A stretch of 64,000 bases of DNA from Shewanella colwelliana ATCC 39565 (GCF_000518705.1 NZ_JAEC01000007.1:1-64000), one strand, 5' to 3'. Counted from the first letter of the stretch, positions 50,982 through 62,592 are shown. Program-made: numbers and translations. Notes: a model not told the origin generated them from the letters alone.

Positions 50982-51599
50982 TTAGTGACGACAGCCACAA
51001 CCACCATTGCCATCACACCCTTCTTTAGGCTCTTTGTCTGCCTCATCATTGCAGCAACCGCCCTCATGAGAGTGGCCTTCACCACCACAACAACCGCCTT
51101 CGTGACTATGCTCGTGACCGCCACAACTACCGCCATGGGCATGAATGTGACCGTGACTGATCTCTTCCGCTGTGGCTTCACGAACAGCAAGCACTTCGAC
51201 GCTAAAGTTAAGTGATTGGCCTGCCAATGGGTGGTTACCGTCAACAACAACCACTTCGTCTTTGACTTCGGTCACTTGTACTGGGCGTTGACCCATTTCT
51301 GTTTCTGCGATGAAGCGCATGCCAGGGACGATATCTTCAATGTCACCAAAAGCTGATAAAGGCACTTCTTGACGTAGACCGTCGTGATATGCGCCGTAGG
51401 CTTTCTCAGCTTCGATGGTAACATCAAGCTTATCGCCAACACTCTTACCTTCTAATGCTTCTTCCAAGCCTGGGATCATGTTTTCTGCACCGTGAAGATA
51501 GAGCATTGGCTCACCTTCAAAAGAGCTTTCGACTAATTCACCTTGTTGGTTGGTTAAACGGTAGTGAATGCTAACGGCAGTGTGTTGGGTGATTATCAT
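50982..51599 (-). CDS. slyD: FKBP-type peptidyl-prolyl isomerase SlyD
   Basis: 205 residues. FKBP fold with the IF domain insert (about 1-150, VSIHYRLTNQQGELVESSF, MIPGLEEALEGK), then a histidine/cysteine-rich tail (GHIHAHGGSCGGHEHSH, repeats of HSHEGGCC, ending GGCGCRH) that binds nickel and other metals. In E. coli SlyD serves hydrogenase maturation and folding. The ATG is preceded by GGAGG at about seven bases. Confidence 0.95.
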   Translation of the reverse strand: MIITQHTAVSIHYRLTNQQGELVESSFEGEPMLYLHGAENMIPGLEEALEGKSVGDKLDVTIEAEKAYGAYHDGLRQEVPLSAFGDIEDIVPGMRFIAETEMGQRPVQVTEVKDEVVVVDGNHPLAGQSLNFSVEVLAVREATAEEISHGHIHAHGGSCGGHEHSHEGGCCGGEGHSHEGGCCNDEADKEPKEGCDGNGGCGCRH

Positions 51600-52136
51600 A
51601 TCGCCTCCAATTCAGAATGTGGCGGCATTTTAGCTTGGTTTTTAAGGATTGGCGATGACCTAGCTCCGCTTCTTCACCGAAAGATGCTCTAATTAAGGGA
51701 TAGCTCACATTCGTTGCTGTGTCACTGGATTTGTGTTGTCATATTATTTGTAAATATAATTTCATAATTTATGGGTATTTATTCTGTTTGCTTGTGGGAG
51801 TCTGCCTGCAATAGAAGTTGGGCTTTTGTTGGTTTGCGAGACAGCATAGTCACTAAGTGCTTTCTCGTTATATTTACCCGTCTAGATTTTTATAACTGTT
51901 TAATTTAAAGCATTTTTAATTTCTAACGAGCATTACGTTTACGTAAACTAAATATGATTTTAATGCTGATACACGCAGAATATTATCGACAGCTTATGAG
52001 ATAACTCGGCTTTTGTCCGCCAAAATCGACTTGATGGTTATTTTTAATAAAGTTTGTAATTTGGGGTTGACAGTTGCATAGAAAAAAAGCAATTCTGTTA
52101 CCACTTAATACAGAGACGATCTGACGACAAAAATTC
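51600..52136 (+). other. slyD-thrL intergenic region
   Basis: About 540 AT-rich bases without a gene. It contains the palindrome at 51932-51947 and a TTGACA at 52067-52072 that may be the thr promoter -35; I could not place a good -10. Confidence 0.5.
51932..51947. promoter_or_regulatory. Palindromic operator candidate upstream of thr operon
   Basis: ATTACGTTTACGTAAA: arms TTACGT / ACGTAA around TT. It differs at two positions from the site upstream of gltB (7027-7042). Confidence 0.5.
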
Positions 52137-52208
52137 ATGCATAGCCATAATCTTGTAGTAACCACCATTATTACAACCACCACGATTACAAACGTGGGGG
52201 CGGGCTAA
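52137..52208 (+). CDS. thrL: Thr operon leader peptide
   Basis: 23 residues beginning MHSHNLVV, then a run TTIITTTTIT (seven Thr and three Ile in total) and ending NVGAG, much like E. coli ThrL. The attenuator hairpin follows 27 bases past the stop. Stalling for Thr or Ile should relieve termination. Confidence 0.92.
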   Translation: MHSHNLVVTTIITTTTITNVGAG

Positions 52209-52235
52209 GCATACTTAATTAAAAAGTAATTTGAT

Positions 52236-52269
52236 AAGCCCGCTCCCACACCAAGGAGCGGGCTTTTTT
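52236..52269 (+). terminator. thr attenuator terminator
   Basis: GCCCGCTCC (52238-52246) pairs with GGAGCGGGC (52255-52263) and six T follow. GTGGGGGCGGGCTAA at the leader end can pair with the first arm as antiterminator. Confidence 0.92.
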
Positions 52270-52300
52270 GTTTCTAGGGTGCGTGGTACAAGGAGAAAAT

Positions 52301-54769
52301 ATGAAAGTGATGAAGTTTGGTGGTACCTCGCTAGCCAATTGGCAACGCTTTAGTGGCGCTGCAGACATTGTGGCTCAAAGTGCAAAGCAAGAAAGTGTTG
52401 CAGTTGTGCTGTCTGCGCCAGCTACGGTAACGAATGGTCTGCTGGAAATGGTCGATATTGCGGTTGAGGGTAAAGACTTTTCAAATGCGCTAACTAAGGT
52501 CGAGTTAGTGTTTGCTGGCCTGTTAGAAGAAGCTGAGAAGGAAGTGCTCTCTTCATCTCAATGCGCCGGTTTAAAGCTGGTTTTAGATAAACAACTGACA
52601 CTTTGGCGTAACAAATTACAAGGGATCCTGCTGCTCGGTGAGTGCCCTGATTATGTTAGAGCGGAAATTGTTGTCGGTGGCGAAAAGCTTTCCGCTGCAT
52701 TGATGGAGCAATTAATGTTTGCTCAGTCGATCAGTGCTAACCAGTTGGTACCCGAAACATTGTTTGTCGCGGGGGGGGAAGTATTAGAATCTGTGGTTGA
52801 TATCAGCGCGAGTAAACAACGATTTGCCAATTTGTCGCTTGATGCGCACCGTGTCTGGGTAATGCCTGGGTTTACAGCTGGTGACAAAGATGGGCGTATC
52901 GTAACGTTAGGGCGTAATGGCTCCGATTACTCCGCTGCGGTCCTTGCTGCCTGCATCGATGCTAGTTGCTGCGAGATCTGGACAGATGTTGATGGTGTTT
53001 ACAATACTGACCCACGGGTGGTGACCGACGCAAAACTGCTCACTCAACTAAGTTATCAAGAGGCGATGGAGTTAAGTTATTTTGGCGCTAAAGTGCTGCA
53101 TCCAAAAACGATATCGCCTATTGCTCAGTATCATATCCCTTGTTATATCCGTAATAGTTTTAATCCTGCTGCGCCCGGTACATTAGTCTCTAATCAAGCC
53201 GATGAAACTGGATTGAATGTTAAAGCTATCTCCAATCTCGATGATCAAACCATGTTTGATATCGCAGGCCCTGGTATGAAAGGGATGGTTGGTATGGCGA
53301 GTCGCACTCTGGGAGCTATTTCGCGTTCTGGAGTCTCTGTTTCACTTATTACTCAAAGCTCATCGGAATATAGCATCAGTTTCTGTGTGGCGACAGAAGA
53401 CGCACCTAAGGTGCGTGAAGCTTTGGAGCTTGAGTTTGAACTAGAGCTTAAAAGTGAGATTTTAGAAACTATCGAGATGCGTCATCATTTAGCCATTGTG
53501 TCGCTTATTGGTGATGGTATGCGCACCCATAAAGGCGTGGCGGGAAAATTCTTCCAAGCACTCGCTCAAGCCAACGTTAACATTGTTGCGATAGCCCAAG
53601 GGTCTTCAGAGCGTTCCATTTCAGCTGTCGTTGAATTACGCAAAACTAAGCATGCCATTGCTGCCTGTCACCAAAGCTTTTTTGATGTTCAACATTACCT
53701 GGATCTGTTTTTAGTGGGTTGTGGCAACGTAGGGGCTGGGCTATTAGATCAAGTGAAAGCGCAAGCCGAAATGCTAAAGGAGCAACATATCACCATCCGT
53801 GTTTGCGGTGTTGCTAACTCGCGCCATATGTTGCTAGACGCTCAAGGCGTTGATTTAAATAACTGGAAAGGGCTACTTAGCGATTGCCAAACACCTTGTG
53901 ATCTCGACGCTATGTTGATCTGGGCTAAAGACCAGCAGTTACTTAACCCTGTGTTAGTAGATTGTACCTCCAGTGAAAATGTGTCGGATCGCTATATTGA
54001 TGTGATGAATGCAGGCTTGCATGTCGTGACCCCCAATAAGAAGGCCAATACTCGTGATATTGCCTACTATCGAGCCCTTCGCCAAGCGGCATTGAAACAG
54101 CGTCGCCAGTTTCTTTATGAAACGACGGTCGGTGCAGGATTACCTGTTATCGATAATCTTAAAAAGCTGTTGTTTGCTGGTGATAAACTGCAAAAATTTA
54201 ACGGTATTTTGTCGGGGTCATTGTCTTTCATCTTTGGTATGTTAGATGAAGGAATGAGCCTCTCAGAAGCGACTGGCATCGCGCGTGATAAATGCTTTAC
54301 TGAACCGGATCCGCGTGACGACCTTAGTGGGATGGACGTCGCTCGTAAGGTGCTTATTTTAGCCCGTGAAGTGGGGATGGAAATTGAACTCGCTGATATC
54401 GATGTTGAATCTGTTTTACCCAACGACTTTGATGCATCAGGTGATGTTGAACAGTTTATGGCTAACCTACCCAAGCTCGACGCAGCCATTGCGGAGCGTG
54501 TCGAAAGTGCAAGGGAACAGGGCAAAGTTTTACGCTACGTCGGTCAAATAGATGAACAGGGTTGCCGAGTTAAAGTGGCTGAAGTTGATACCAACGATCC
54601 ACTATACAGCGTTAAAGGCGGCGAGAATGCCCTTGCGTTTTACAGCCGTTACTATCAACCCATTCCTTTTGTGCTCAGGGGCTATGGGGCTGGTACAGAA
54701 GTGACGGCAGCAGGGGCGTTTGCCGATCTACTAAGAACCTTAAATTGGACCCGGGAGATGGGCGTATGA
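52301..54769 (+). CDS. thrA: Aspartokinase I / homoserine dehydrogenase I
   Basis: Bifunctional enzyme of 822 residues, normal length. Aspartokinase about 1-290 ([13 protein letters not shown], the lysine/FGGTS motif), ACT region about 310-460, homoserine dehydrogenase about 465-820 ([25 protein letters not shown]). Start ATG with AGGAG seven bases ahead. A run of eight G (52771-52778) lies in frame within FVAGGEVLE. It overlaps thrB by four bases. Confidence 0.97.
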   Translation: MKVMKFGGTSLANWQRFSGAADIVAQSAKQESVAVVLSAPATVTNGLLEMVDIAVEGKDFSNALTKVELVFAGLLEEAEKEVLSSSQCAGLKLVLDKQLTLWRNKLQGILLLGECPDYVRAEIVVGGEKLSAALMEQLMFAQSISANQLVPETLFVAGGEVLESVVDISASKQRFANLSLDAHRVWVMPGFTAGDKDGRIVTLGRNGSDYSAAVLAACIDASCCEIWTDVDGVYNTDPRVVTDAKLLTQLSYQEAMELSYFGAKVLHPKTISPIAQYHIPCYIRNSFNPAAPGTLVSNQADETGLNVKAISNLDDQTMFDIAGPGMKGMVGMASRTLGAISRSGVSVSLITQSSSEYSISFCVATEDAPKVREALELEFELELKSEILETIEMRHHLAIVSLIGDGMRTHKGVAGKFFQALAQANVNIVAIAQGSSERSISAVVELRKTKHAIAACHQSFFDVQHYLDLFLVGCGNVGAGLLDQVKAQAEMLKEQHITIRVCGVANSRHMLLDAQGVDLNNWKGLLSDCQTPCDLDAMLIWAKDQQLLNPVLVDCTSSENVSDRYIDVMNAGLHVVTPNKKANTRDIAYYRALRQAALKQRRQFLYETTVGAGLPVIDNLKKLLFAGDKLQKFNGILSGSLSFIFGMLDEGMSLSEATGIARDKCFTEPDPRDDLSGMDVARKVLILAREVGMEIELADIDVESVLPNDFDASGDVEQFMANLPKLDAAIAERVESAREQGKVLRYVGQIDEQGCRVKVAEVDTNDPLYSVKGGENALAFYSRYYQPIPFVLRGYGAGTEVTAAGAFADLLRTLNWTREMGV

Positions 54770-55701
54770 GTCTGACGGTTTATGCACCAGCATCCATGGG
54801 GAATGTTGGTGTTGGCTTCGATCTATTAGGGGCAGCTTTATCCCCAATTGATGGCAGCTTACTGGGTGATAGAGTCACTATTGCTGCGAGCGAACAAGGC
54901 ATACAGCTGAGGCTTGCTGGCGTATGGGCCCACAAATTGCCAAGCGATGCAGAAGACAATATCGTTTATCAGTGTGCCGAGTTCTTTTTAGAGCAGTTAG
55001 GGTCAACGGCTGGGGTCGCGATGACCTTAGAAAAAAATCTGCCTGTTGGCAGTGGACTGGGCTCTAGCGCTAGTTCAGTTGTTGCCGCTCTTTACGCGTT
55101 AAATGAACATTTCGCTCACCCTTTTGATCAGCAAGCCTTACTGCGCTTGATGGGAGAATTTGAAGGCCGCATCAGTGGATCTATCCATTATGATAATGTC
55201 GCCCCGAGTTATCTGGGGGGCATGCAGTTGATGCTTGATGCACCGCATTCCGTGTGTGAAGGTATTCCGGTATTTAAAGAGTGGTATTGGGTGGTCGCGT
55301 ATCCCGGTATCTCACTGTCGACAGCAAAAATGAGACAGCTGCTTCCAGAACAGTACGATCAGTGCACAACCATAGATTTTGGTCGCTATTTAAGTGCTTT
55401 TGTTCATGCCAGTTATCGTCAAGATGCCAAGTTAGCGATTGCCATGCTGAAAGATGTGTTAGCTGAGCCTTATCGTGCTCAGGCGATACCGGGTTATGAA
55501 GCGGCTCGCGACGCATTAGCTAAGCTGGGCATGTTAACTACAGGTATTTCTGGTAGTGGGCCAACGCTGTTCTCAGTTACTGATGATTTAGCCGTGGCTG
55601 AGCGTGCGAAGCAGTGGCTAGATACGCATTATGTCGAGCAAGGTAATGGTTTTTCTCATGTATGTCAGATAGATACATTAGGCACACGTAGAGTAGATTA
55701 G
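54766..55701 (+). CDS. thrB: Homoserine kinase
   Basis: GHMP kinase, 311 residues, phosphorylates homoserine. [19 protein letters not shown] and the ATP-binding [18 protein letters not shown] are typical, as is [12 protein letters not shown] near the C-terminus. ATG overlaps the thrA stop (ATGA), giving coupled translation. Confidence 0.96.
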   Translation: MSLTVYAPASMGNVGVGFDLLGAALSPIDGSLLGDRVTIAASEQGIQLRLAGVWAHKLPSDAEDNIVYQCAEFFLEQLGSTAGVAMTLEKNLPVGSGLGSSASSVVAALYALNEHFAHPFDQQALLRLMGEFEGRISGSIHYDNVAPSYLGGMQLMLDAPHSVCEGIPVFKEWYWVVAYPGISLSTAKMRQLLPEQYDQCTTIDFGRYLSAFVHASYRQDAKLAIAMLKDVLAEPYRAQAIPGYEAARDALAKLGMLTTGISGSGPTLFSVTDDLAVAERAKQWLDTHYVEQGNGFSHVCQIDTLGTRRVD

Positions 55702-55728
55702 CATTTAAATAAGATTAAGGTAAAACAG

Positions 55729-57009
55729 ATGGAACTATATAATTTAAAACACCCGTCGCAGGTCGTGAGCTTTACTGAAGCGGTTAAGTTGGGACTGGGT
55801 AAAGATAGAGGCCTGTTTTTCCCAACGAGCATACCTAAGCTCGATAATATCGATGAGTTATTGGCGATGCCTTTCGTAGCGCGCTCAAAGCAGATCCTCG
55901 GCGCTTGGCTAGCATCGGAACTTGGGCAAGCGCAGGTTGATAATCTGGTCGATAATGCCTTTAACTTCGAGTTGCCACTGGTTAAAGCTGATGATAAGTG
56001 TTATTGCTTAGAGCTATTTCATGGTCCAACCCTGGCGTTTAAAGATTTTGGCGCTCGATTTATGGCACAGTGCCTTAACGTGCTGGCCACCGATGAAAAA
56101 ATCACCATTTTAACCGCGACATCTGGCGATACTGGTGCAGCGGTAGCCGATGCCTTTTATGGTTTAGACAAAATACAAGTGGTTGTCTTGTACCCTAAAG
56201 GTAAGATTAGTGTGCTACAGGAAAAGATGTTCACAACCTTAGGTGGCAATATTCACACGGTATCGGTGGAATCTGACTTTGATGCATGCCAAGACTTAGT
56301 TAAAGCGGCATTTGAAGATGCTGATGTCAGGGATGGCTTGCACCTTAATTCTGCTAACTCGATCAATATTAGCCGCTTATTGGCGCAAATCTGTTATTAC
56401 TTTGAAGCGGTTGCGCAGTTTAAAAAAGCTAATCAAGATGATCCTGTTATTGCTGTACCCAGTGGAAACTTTGGTAACCTCACTGCGGGGCTTTTTGCTA
56501 AAGCGATGGGATTACCAGTTAAGCGTTTTGTGGCGGCCACCAACAGTAACGATACCGTGCCACGCTATTTATCCCAGGGGGAATGGTTACCACAGCAAAC
56601 CGTTGCGACCATGTCAAATGCTATGGATGTCGCTGAGCCGAGCAATTGGCCGCGCGTCGAAGCGATTGTGTCGGCTATGGGCTGGTCTTTGAGCGATCTC
56701 ACAGGTGTCGGTTTGTCTGAAGCGGACACGGCGAGTGCATTGCGTCAACTCGATGATCTAGGTTACTTGTCCGAGCCCCATGCTGCGATTGCAGCGCACG
56801 CGCTCAGTTTGACCATGACTAGTGATGAGATGGGGATATTTCTTGGCACAGCACACCCAGCTAAGTTTAAAGACGTCGTGGAGCAGACCCTCTCAAGAGC
56901 AATCGAGTTGCCGCCAGCTTTAGCCGCGGTAAAAGATAAACCTATTCTGTCTGCAAGTTTGCAGGCTGATTTTGATGAGCTTAAGGCTCACCTCTTCGCT
57001 ATTCTTTAA
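55729..57009 (+). CDS. thrC: Threonine synthase
   Basis: PLP enzyme of 426 residues that makes threonine from O-phosphohomoserine. The PLP lysine is in HGPTLAFKDFGARF; TATSGDTGAAVADAFYG and VPSGNFGNLTAGL bind cofactor phosphate. It closes the operon; only a weak hairpin follows (near 57019-57060). Confidence 0.96.
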   Translation: MELYNLKHPSQVVSFTEAVKLGLGKDRGLFFPTSIPKLDNIDELLAMPFVARSKQILGAWLASELGQAQVDNLVDNAFNFELPLVKADDKCYCLELFHGPTLAFKDFGARFMAQCLNVLATDEKITILTATSGDTGAAVADAFYGLDKIQVVVLYPKGKISVLQEKMFTTLGGNIHTVSVESDFDACQDLVKAAFEDADVRDGLHLNSANSINISRLLAQICYYFEAVAQFKKANQDDPVIAVPSGNFGNLTAGLFAKAMGLPVKRFVAATNSNDTVPRYLSQGEWLPQQTVATMSNAMDVAEPSNWPRVEAIVSAMGWSLSDLTGVGLSEADTASALRQLDDLGYLSEPHAAIAAHALSLTMTSDEMGIFLGTAHPAKFKDVVEQTLSRAIELPPALAAVKDKPILSASLQADFDELKAHLFAIL

Positions 57010-57266
57010 GTTTTATCGACAAAGAGCGTCTCGGTGGGTTATCTCATCTTGGCGCTTTTTCTTTCTAATTGTTGCTATTCTTCGCTTAGGTTGAGTGGCT
57101 TATTAGCATTTTAATGATAACTGCGTAGCTTTGTTTTCATCGTTTCTTAAACCAAACCAGTGTATCCAAGTGTATCTGGCTTACCTGTCTTAGTGTGATC
57201 AGCTTCACTCATTTAATTCTATGATTTTATTATCTTTCACCCGTTTTTCATTTTAGAGACTACCAA

Positions 57267-57566
57267 GTGTTAAAACAGGCCACTTTTCTATTGATTTGTT
57301 TGCTATTGACTGCCTGCGCATCGGATGAGGCCATGCTTTATTCCAGAATCAATGAAGCATATGATTTTGAAGTGACGCATTGTGATAGCTTTGCTTTGGT
57401 GACTGGCATTGGACGTGGAGAGACAGGGCTAAGCGATGCACAAAACAGTGCTAAAAAGCAGGGAGAGGAGTTATTAGGCACGCATATTGTATGGTTGCAT
57501 GTTGACCACATTGAAAACAGCGACCAGACACGAGTGGTCGCTGTTGTGTATAAATGCTTGATTTAA
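57267..57566 (+). CDS. Small lipoprotein, DUF4156-like
   Basis: 99 residues from a GTG start. Signal with lipobox LLTAC (Cys17) and Ala/Ser at +2/+3, so probably outer membrane. The mature part has two further cysteines ([12 protein letters not shown] and VVYKCLI) and resembles DUF4156. Function unknown. The 3' end overlaps nfo, which is convergent, by four bases. Confidence 0.65.
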   Translation: MLKQATFLLICLLLTACASDEAMLYSRINEAYDFEVTHCDSFALVTGIGRGETGLSDAQNSAKKQGEELLGTHIVWLHVDHIENSDQTRVVAVVYKCLI

Positions 57567-58417
57567 CGCTTAGCTTGGCTGCGCAACCAGTTTATCTCTT
57601 GCGGCCAAATTGCGGGTTCTATCGTCTCTAAAATAAGTGGAATGTTTTGTGTTGCGGGGAGAGTCATAATATAACTAAACCCCTCACTGCCTATATAGCC
57701 GGCCCCTAGCGATTGATGTCTATCGACGCGGCTATTCAGTGGTGTTTTACTGTCGTTGAGATGCATCGCCTTTAAGTACTGAAACCCAACTATATTATCG
57801 AACTGATTAAAACTTTGTTTAGCTGCTGCTTGTGAGGTGAGGTCATAGCCTGCAGCAAACAGATGGCAGGTGTCGATGCAGATGCCGACACGAGCCTTGT
57901 CTTCTACACCGTCGATGATCTGCGCCAATTGTTCAAAACTGTGGCCTAAATTTGAACCCTGTCCTGCGGTATTTTCGATAACTGCTGTGACGCCAGTTGA
58001 ACGATCTAGGGCAAAATTGATCGATTCACTGATCCTTGCTAAGCATTGGTCTACGCTGATCTGCTTAAGATGACTGCCAGGATGAAAATTGAGTAGCTTG
58101 AGGCCCATCTGTTCACATCGACCCATTTCGTCGTAAAAAGCTTGGCGTGATTTATCAAGCTGCTCATCACCAGGATGCCCTAAGTTGATAAGGTAACTGT
58201 CGTGCGGGAGTATCGCCTCGGCAGGAATGGCAGCATCGTTACAGTGTTGTTGAAATAACGCTATTTGTTGTGGGCAAAGTGGTGCGGCCTGCCAGCGTCT
58301 TTGATTTTTAGTAAACAGAGCAAAGGCATTAGCGCCTATTGCTTTAGCGTTTAATGGGGCGTTGGCGATGCCACCCGCTGCGCTAACGTGTGCGCCGATC
58401 CAATGAGTTTCTGACAT
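57563..58417 (-). CDS. nfo: Endonuclease IV (AP endonuclease)
   Basis: Zn-dependent AP endonuclease of base excision repair, 284 residues. [74 protein letters not shown] give the metal-ligand His/Glu/Asp set of the family. Confidence 0.96.
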   Translation of the reverse strand: MSETHWIGAHVSAAGGIANAPLNAKAIGANAFALFTKNQRRWQAAPLCPQQIALFQQHCNDAAIPAEAILPHDSYLINLGHPGDEQLDKSRQAFYDEMGRCEQMGLKLLNFHPGSHLKQISVDQCLARISESINFALDRSTGVTAVIENTAGQGSNLGHSFEQLAQIIDGVEDKARVGICIDTCHLFAAGYDLTSQAAAKQSFNQFDNIVGFQYLKAMHLNDSKTPLNSRVDRHQSLGAGYIGSEGFSYIMTLPATQNIPLILETIEPAIWPQEINWLRSQAKR

Positions 58418-58723
58418 AGATAATTTTGTGAGTTGGCCATTATGGTTAAAAGCGCTTTATCAGCGCGCAGATTATAGGGAGCAGCCCCTAGTGTTTTGTC
58501 ATAGTAACATGATGCGAGTATGGATGTTTAACTGCAGCAAGCCTGAGTAGCGTGCTGATAAGGTTGGGATATATCTCGGACTATAGTGATGGATCTAATT
58601 ATGAAGTGACGCGCTAGATTAATGTTCATTTTGTTGATCTTGGTCAGCTCACTTGGTGTGGTAACAGATTAGTGTGAGTAAAATTTCTACAATTGACTAT
58701 AGTAACTAGAGGCGCATAAAAAT
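58418..58723. other. Intergenic, nothing recognised
   Basis: About 300 bases divergent between nfo and the hemerythrin-like gene. I saw no RNA, operator or terminator that I can support. Confidence 0.4.
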
Positions 58724-59278
58724 ATGAAGGTGAAGATGTTAGCGAGACTGCATAATGACCATAAACATATCGCGATATTGTTGAAAATCCTGCAAAACAA
58801 GCAGCAGAGACTTGAAAGCGCTGAGCCGGTCAATTTTAATCTTATTCGGGATATTGTTGAGTATATGCAAAGCTATGCCGAGCACAGCCATCATCCTTTA
58901 GAAGATTTGATCGATGATTATTTTAAGCAGTGTCACCCCGAAGGCGCTCCTGTTACTCAGCTTACTGACGAGCATCATCTATTGATTGATACGTCGACGC
59001 AACTAATGAGTTTGATCAATTTGATCTTAAGTGATGTGCCTGTTGCCAATGCACAGTTAAGTGAACTGCTGCGAGATTATGTTGCGCTGCAAAAAAAACA
59101 TATGATTTTTGAAGAAACGACCCTGTTTCCAAAATGGCAAGCAATGCTGTCACTGGAAGATTGGCAGAAAATCAACGACCAATGTCAAGAACGCCTTATT
59201 ACAGACCCCTTGTTTAACGATGATGATAATTTGCTATTCGAAGAGTTGCGAGAATACCTGCAAAAGGCGGAGGATTAA
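58724..59278 (+). CDS. Hemerythrin HHE domain protein
   Basis: 184 residues, all-helical. Histidine/glutamate ligands appear as LHNDHKHIAILL, YAEHSHHPLEDLI, DEHHLLI and KKHMIFEETTLFP, the pattern of a di-iron HHE bundle. Such proteins bind oxygen or NO or supply iron to damaged Fe-S centres; this one's role is unknown. An alternative ATG four codons in is possible. Confidence 0.87.
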   Translation: MKVKMLARLHNDHKHIAILLKILQNKQQRLESAEPVNFNLIRDIVEYMQSYAEHSHHPLEDLIDDYFKQCHPEGAPVTQLTDEHHLLIDTSTQLMSLINLILSDVPVANAQLSELLRDYVALQKKHMIFEETTLFPKWQAMLSLEDWQKINDQCQERLITDPLFNDDDNLLFEELREYLQKAED

Positions 59279-59284
59279 CCGATA

Positions 59285-59313
59285 ATAAAATAGCGCCCTT
59301 AGGCGCTATTTTT
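59285..59313. terminator. Bidirectional terminator
   Basis: AAAATAGCGCC-CTTA-GGCGCTATTTTT between convergent genes. Confidence 0.85.
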
Positions 59314-59320
59314 ATGATTA

Positions 59321-59512
59321 TTACATCAGGAGATTATCGAAATCATTGCCAAAGCTACTATCGATATCTTGTAACTCTTTAAGTAAACGTTGCTTCTCTT
59401 TTATCGCTTCAATCTCACGCCATTTGCGCTTTTTATTGGAGCTTCGCGAACGACTATTTGGTCTTTCAATAACAGCATCTTCTAGCGCACTACCATAATC
59501 TAAACGATTCAT
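59321..59512 (-). CDS. DUF3545-like small protein
   Basis: 63 residues, basic and helical. NKKRKWREIEAIKEKQRLLKEL is the characteristic core of the family as I recall it, found in Shewanella and Vibrio. No function known. AGGAGG lies about six bases ahead of the ATG. Confidence 0.8.
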   Translation of the reverse strand: MNRLDYGSALEDAVIERPNSRSRSSNKKRKWREIEAIKEKQRLLKELQDIDSSFGNDFDNLLM

Positions 59513-59694
59513 GGCAACCTCCTGTTGTTGTATTTTTTCTCAACAATTAAATATCACATTTCCAATTTATGGTGCAAGAGAAATGTTTCAAAAATGTTAA
59601 GTTGGGGTAAATCTTTTATGAAGGTTGATGCGGTGTTTTTGTGCAGAATACGTCTAGTTGGTGAGCGAAACTAGTGTTGTGAACTGTAGAAAAG

Positions 59695-59722
59695 AAAAAA
59701 GCCAGTGGAAACTGGCTTTTTT
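59695..59722. terminator. Terminator after tal-pgi
   Basis: AAAAAAGCCAGT and ACTGGCTTTTTT around GGAA. It sits just past the pgi stop on the minus strand and could also work in the other direction. Confidence 0.88.
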
Positions 59723-59740
59723 ATATCAGATTTTTAACTG

Positions 59741-61378
59741 TTAGATATGATTTGCACGGAACATATTAATTAAGCCATTGCTTGAACTGTCCAGTTCGCT
59801 GGCATCTTTATCCGCTTGCAGTCTTATCAACACATCGTTGCCTAGGGTCTTGCCGAGTTCAACACCCCATTGATCAAAGGAGTTGATATCCCACAGTGCG
59901 CCTTGAACAAATGTACGATGTTCATACAGGGCGATTAGGGCTCCGAGCGTTGATGGCGTCAGTTTGTCCATCAAAATCGTATTACTCGGCTTGTTACCTT
60001 GCATCACCTTATGTTTAGCGATTAGGGCTTGTTCGTCAGCACTTAAACCACTGGTGCTTAGCTCTGCCATTGCTTCTTCAAAAGTACGGCCTTGCATCAT
60101 CGCTTGGGTTTGCCCAAAGCAGTTGGAAGCCAATTGCACATGGTGTTCGCCAAGTGGATTGTGACTCTGCAGTGGCATAATAAAGTCTGCGGGAATCAAC
60201 GCGGTACCTTGATGTATCAGTTGGTGATAGGCATGTTGACCATTGGTACCTTCGCCACCCCAAATAACCGGCCCTGTGTTGTATTGCACACATTCACCAC
60301 TAAGCGTGACCGATTTTCCATTACTCTCCATATCGAGTTGTTGGAAGTAAGCGGGTAGGCCTCGTAAATAGTGATCATAGGTAAGTACTACATGGGACTG
60401 GGCATTATGGAAATTGCCGTATAACAATGAGAACAATCCCATGATCACTGGCATATTTTGTTCCAGTGGTGCATTAAGGAAATGTTCATCCATCTCTTTA
60501 GCGCCTGCCAGTAATGCCTGGAAGTTATCCATGCCAACGAGCAAAGCAATGGGTAATCCAATGGCTGACCACAATGAGTAACGTCCACCGACCCAATCCC
60601 ACATTGGGAAGATATTGTCAGCATCCATACCGAACTCTGTTGCTTTAGCGACATTTGAGGTCACCGCTACAAAGTGCTTTGCGATATCAGCTTGGGTACC
60701 GCCGTTGGCCAAAAACCACTCTTTGGCACTCAGGGTATTAGTCAAGGTCTCTTGTGTGCCAAATGATTTAGATGACATCACAAACAGGGTGGTTTCTGGA
60801 TTGACCAAACGCAGCTTTTCGGTGATCGAGCTTGCATCAACGTTAGCCACAAAGTGACAATTAAGTGATTTGTTCCAGTAGGGACGAAGAGCTTGTGTGA
60901 CAATCTTAGGCCCAAGGAATGATCCGCCAATACCAATACTTACAATGTCGGTAATGGTTTTGCCTGTGTAGCCTTTCCACTGGCCAGTCGTAACGGCATC
61001 GACAAACTTGGCCATTTTGTTCTGAGTCTGTTGAACTTCAGGAACAATATTCTTCCCATCAACAAGGATTTCTTGGGACGCATCGGCTCTAAGCGCTGTG
61101 TGCAGTACTGCGCGCTTTTCGGTGTTATTGATGATGTCACCGCTGAACATTGCTTTAATTTTTGCTTGCAGTTGGGTCTCTTTTGCAAGTGAAAATAGCA
61201 ATGCTAGCGTTTTCGAATCTGCTCTATTTTTAGAGTAGTCTAGAAACAAACCACAAGCCGACAAGGACATGTCATTAAAACGCTGTGAGTCCTGATTGAA
61301 TAGGCTACGCATATGAGCAAGTTGCTCTGTGTGCGCCGCAAGTGCTGACCACGTCGTACTTTTAGTTAACTGTGTCAT
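59741..61378 (-). CDS. pgi: Glucose-6-phosphate isomerase
   Basis: Interconverts glucose-6-phosphate and fructose-6-phosphate. 545 residues. [36 protein letters not shown] and the C-terminal [14 protein letters not shown] signatures are present. It follows tal by 14 bases in one transcript. Confidence 0.97.
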   Translation of the reverse strand: MTQLTKSTTWSALAAHTEQLAHMRSLFNQDSQRFNDMSLSACGLFLDYSKNRADSKTLALLFSLAKETQLQAKIKAMFSGDIINNTEKRAVLHTALRADASQEILVDGKNIVPEVQQTQNKMAKFVDAVTTGQWKGYTGKTITDIVSIGIGGSFLGPKIVTQALRPYWNKSLNCHFVANVDASSITEKLRLVNPETTLFVMSSKSFGTQETLTNTLSAKEWFLANGGTQADIAKHFVAVTSNVAKATEFGMDADNIFPMWDWVGGRYSLWSAIGLPIALLVGMDNFQALLAGAKEMDEHFLNAPLEQNMPVIMGLFSLLYGNFHNAQSHVVLTYDHYLRGLPAYFQQLDMESNGKSVTLSGECVQYNTGPVIWGGEGTNGQHAYHQLIHQGTALIPADFIMPLQSHNPLGEHHVQLASNCFGQTQAMMQGRTFEEAMAELSTSGLSADEQALIAKHKVMQGNKPSNTILMDKLTPSTLGALIALYEHRTFVQGALWDINSFDQWGVELGKTLGNDVLIRLQADKDASELDSSSNGLINMFRANHI

Positions 61379-61392
61379 GGTATTAGTGACCT

Positions 61393-62349
61393 TTAACCTT
61401 GAAGTTGATTTTTCAACATGAGCTCTAGTTTGCCTTGATCGATTGCAAAGTTTCTAATGCCCTCAGCGAGCTTTTCAACTGCCATTGGATCTTGGTTGAA
61501 CTCCCAACGGAACTCAGCTTCTGTCATTGGCACATCGGGTGCGACAACTTCTGTTGCAGGTTTAAGTTTTTGTATCACTGGGGTGTCTGAGTTCGCCATC
61601 TCTTCAAGTAGTGCAGGGCCAATAGTTAGACGGTCACAACCGGCAAGTTCGATGATCTCACCTGTATTACGGAAACTCGCTCCCATTACAACAGTGTTGA
61701 AGCCATGACGCTTGTAATAGTTGTAGATGCTGGTCACTGAGACAACACCCGGATCATTGCTGGCACTGTAATCAAGACCCGTGTCTTTTTTGTACCAGTC
61801 TAGAATGCGACCCACAAATGGTGAGATAAGGTAGACACCCGCTTCGGCACAGGCTCTGGCTTGAGCGAAGCAGAAAAGTAGCGTGAGGTTACAGTTGATG
61901 CCTTCTTGTTCCAGCTCTTTCGCGGCGCAAATTCCTTCCCAAGTAGAGGCTAGCTTAATTAAGATTCTTGATTTATCGATTCCAGCTTCTTCATAAAGTT
62001 TGATTAACTTATGTGCCTTTTCGATAGAACCAGCTTTGTCGAATGAGAGTCTTGCATCTACTTCAGTAGAGATGCGGCCTGGGACAATTTTGAGGATCTC
62101 TAAACCGATATTGACGGCGAGCTTGTCGCCTGCATCTTCAATCTGTTGCGCGATATCATCGCTTTGAGATGTTGCCCAAGCAATGGCGTTATCGATAAGG
62201 TGGCTGTACTCGGGAATTTGTGCTGCTTTTAGGATAAGTGAAGGGTTAGTTGTTGCATCTTGTGGTTGATAGCGCTTGATGGCTTCGATATCGCCCGTGT
62301 CGGCAACAATAGTGGTAATGGATTTGAATTGCTCTAGTGTATTAGCCAT
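61393..62349 (-). CDS. tal: Transaldolase
   Basis: Non-oxidative pentose phosphate enzyme, 318 residues. Schiff-base lysine in [15 protein letters not shown] (about residue 132), plus [11 protein letters not shown] and [18 protein letters not shown]. Upstream partner of pgi, so sugar phosphates are handled together. Confidence 0.97.
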   Translation of the reverse strand: MANTLEQFKSITTIVADTGDIEAIKRYQPQDATTNPSLILKAAQIPEYSHLIDNAIAWATSQSDDIAQQIEDAGDKLAVNIGLEILKIVPGRISTEVDARLSFDKAGSIEKAHKLIKLYEEAGIDKSRILIKLASTWEGICAAKELEQEGINCNLTLLFCFAQARACAEAGVYLISPFVGRILDWYKKDTGLDYSASNDPGVVSVTSIYNYYKRHGFNTVVMGASFRNTGEIIELAGCDRLTIGPALLEEMANSDTPVIQKLKPATEVVAPDVPMTEAEFRWEFNQDPMAVEKLAEGIRNFAIDQGKLELMLKNQLQG

Positions 62350-62561
62350 GAAAATTACATCCTTCTTAAGAAGCAGCTTAAGTTATGAAGTTTACTAACG
62401 AGTATTAGACGCGATTTTGCTGATATTTCCAACCATGAATGAAAAAAAATTACAGAAAAGTTGCTAAATATCAGTAAAAGTCGAATTTAAAAACGCCATT
62501 TAGTTAACTCGTTGGTTTGTATCTAATGGTCTAAGAGTATAACCCTTAAAGTATTACAGTA

Positions 62562-62592
62562 AAAAAAATCGCTGCCAATGCAGCGATTTTTT
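62562..62592. terminator. Terminator after the OmpA-family gene
   Basis: AAAAAATCGCTGC-CAAT-GCAGCGATTTTTT, with A and T runs on both sides. Confidence 0.9.

Noticed and set aside
57019..57062. Terminator after thrC
   Set aside because: AGCG...GCGCT pairing is short with a large loop, too weak to list as a feature.
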